From positions 1 to 64,000 of the forward strand of contig JAUNVQ010000003.1 of the NCBI GenBank assembly GCA_030540715.1: 64,000 bases of DNA, read 5' to 3'. Every line of letters begins with the position of its first letter. The stretch's first letter is position 1. Position numbers and translations under genes: made by a program. Under the pieces are notes generated by a model. The model worked only from the letters and a program-made list of their open reading frames with translations, was not told where the DNA came from and did no database searches. Source of the DNA: Actinomycetaceae bacterium (lineage in GTDB: Bacteria; Actinomycetota; Actinomycetes; Actinomycetales; Actinomycetaceae). This document shows, piece after piece, positions 63,654 to 64,000 of this stretch.

Positions 63654-64000
63654 ATGGGCGCCTTAAAGAAAACAATGGAATATATGGGATTTCGCGATCC
63701 GGCTCAGGATGAGCTGGCAGATTTTGACGATACCAGCTATGAGGATATTTCTTATCCCGTATCTGAAGCACCGCTTGAACCCGTCGCTTCTTTTCCTTCC
63801 TCACGTTTAGTTAATACGTCATCAGCTCACGGTGATCTTCGCCGAATAGTTACCGTTTGCCCGCGCACCTATAACGAGGCAAAACCCATTGGAGATGCCT
63901 TTCGAGATGGGACCCCAGTGATTATGAACCTGACTTCGATGTCAGAGGGTGAAGCACGGCGTATGGTCGATTTTGCTTCAGGGCTGATATATGGTCTTAA
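63654..64000 (+). CDS. sepF: Cell division protein SepF (3' end outside window)
   Basis: 115 codons seen, cut by the window end. The N-terminal amphipathic membrane-binding start MGALKKTMEYMGFRD is followed by an acidic Asp/Glu/Ser linker (about 18-60). The SepF core then begins (IVTVCPRTYNEAKPIGDAFRDGTPVIMNL, cited by its ends, and RRMVDFASGLIYGL). SepF tethers FtsZ to the membrane in place of FtsA. RBS GAAAGGGA. It lies 98 nt after pgeF. Confidence 0.95.
   Translation, partial: MGALKKTMEYMGFRDPAQDELADFDDTSYEDISYPVSEAPLEPVASFPSSRLVNTSSAHGDLRRIVTVCPRTYNEAKPIGDAFRDGTPVIMNLTSMSEGEARRMVDFASGLIYGL

Overview
The window reads as one stretch of an actinobacterial chromosome of intermediate GC (about half by eye). 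Gene content and order point to an Actinomycetaceae-like, fermentative organism: a bifunctional LysX, the ftsK-pgsA-clgR-recA-recX run, lexA next to a LysM division inhibitor and nrdR, and an actinobacterial dcw cluster with sepF and no ftsA. The family assignment is inference and I do not name a species.

Layout. Positions 1-3680 (minus strand) hold a very large, cut-off helical-repeat protein and a small partner I cannot name firmly. Two tRNA genes (Gly-TCC, Pro-TGG) flank a gene-poor stretch with a W-rich, probably decayed ORF. From 4663 to 17124 the plus strand carries an M16 protease, a spermidine-synthase-like protein, dapB, a GNAT enzyme, dapA, RNase J, LysX and a PfkB-type kinase. Then come ftsK, pgsA, a ClgR-like regulator, recA, recX and cinA/pncC. 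Positions 25053-35414 mix strands: DUF1015, miaB, two YbjN proteins, miaA, dapF, an RsmC-like methyltransferase, hflX and dinG. L-lactate dehydrogenase, lexA, a DivS/ChiZ-like LysM protein, nrdR, serA, a HelD-type helicase, a PAC2 protein, dinB and a DUF3040 protein follow.

The right quarter is the division and cell wall cluster: mraZ, rsmH, ftsL, ftsI, mraY, murD, ftsW, murG, murC, ftsQ, ftsZ, pgeF and sepF. Its notable feature is that murE and murF are not in their usual place between ftsI and mraY. They are fused into one gene on the opposite strand, just upstream of mraZ. Four TGGRK-type repeats at exact 10-nt spacing, which look like MraZ operators, sit between the fused gene and mraZ.

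How the genes work together. recA, lexA and the LysM gene share LexA-type boxes and form an SOS module. dapA, dapB and dapF make diaminopimelate and lysine. The MurE half of the fusion lacks the DNPR signature of meso-DAP-adding enzymes, so the wall may use lysine or ornithine. Other oddities are a PgsA with an acidic tail of about 370 residues, long disordered inserts inside two neighbouring enzymes, and an apparently leaderless miaB transcript. I saw no rRNA, CRISPR array, prophage or insertion sequence.
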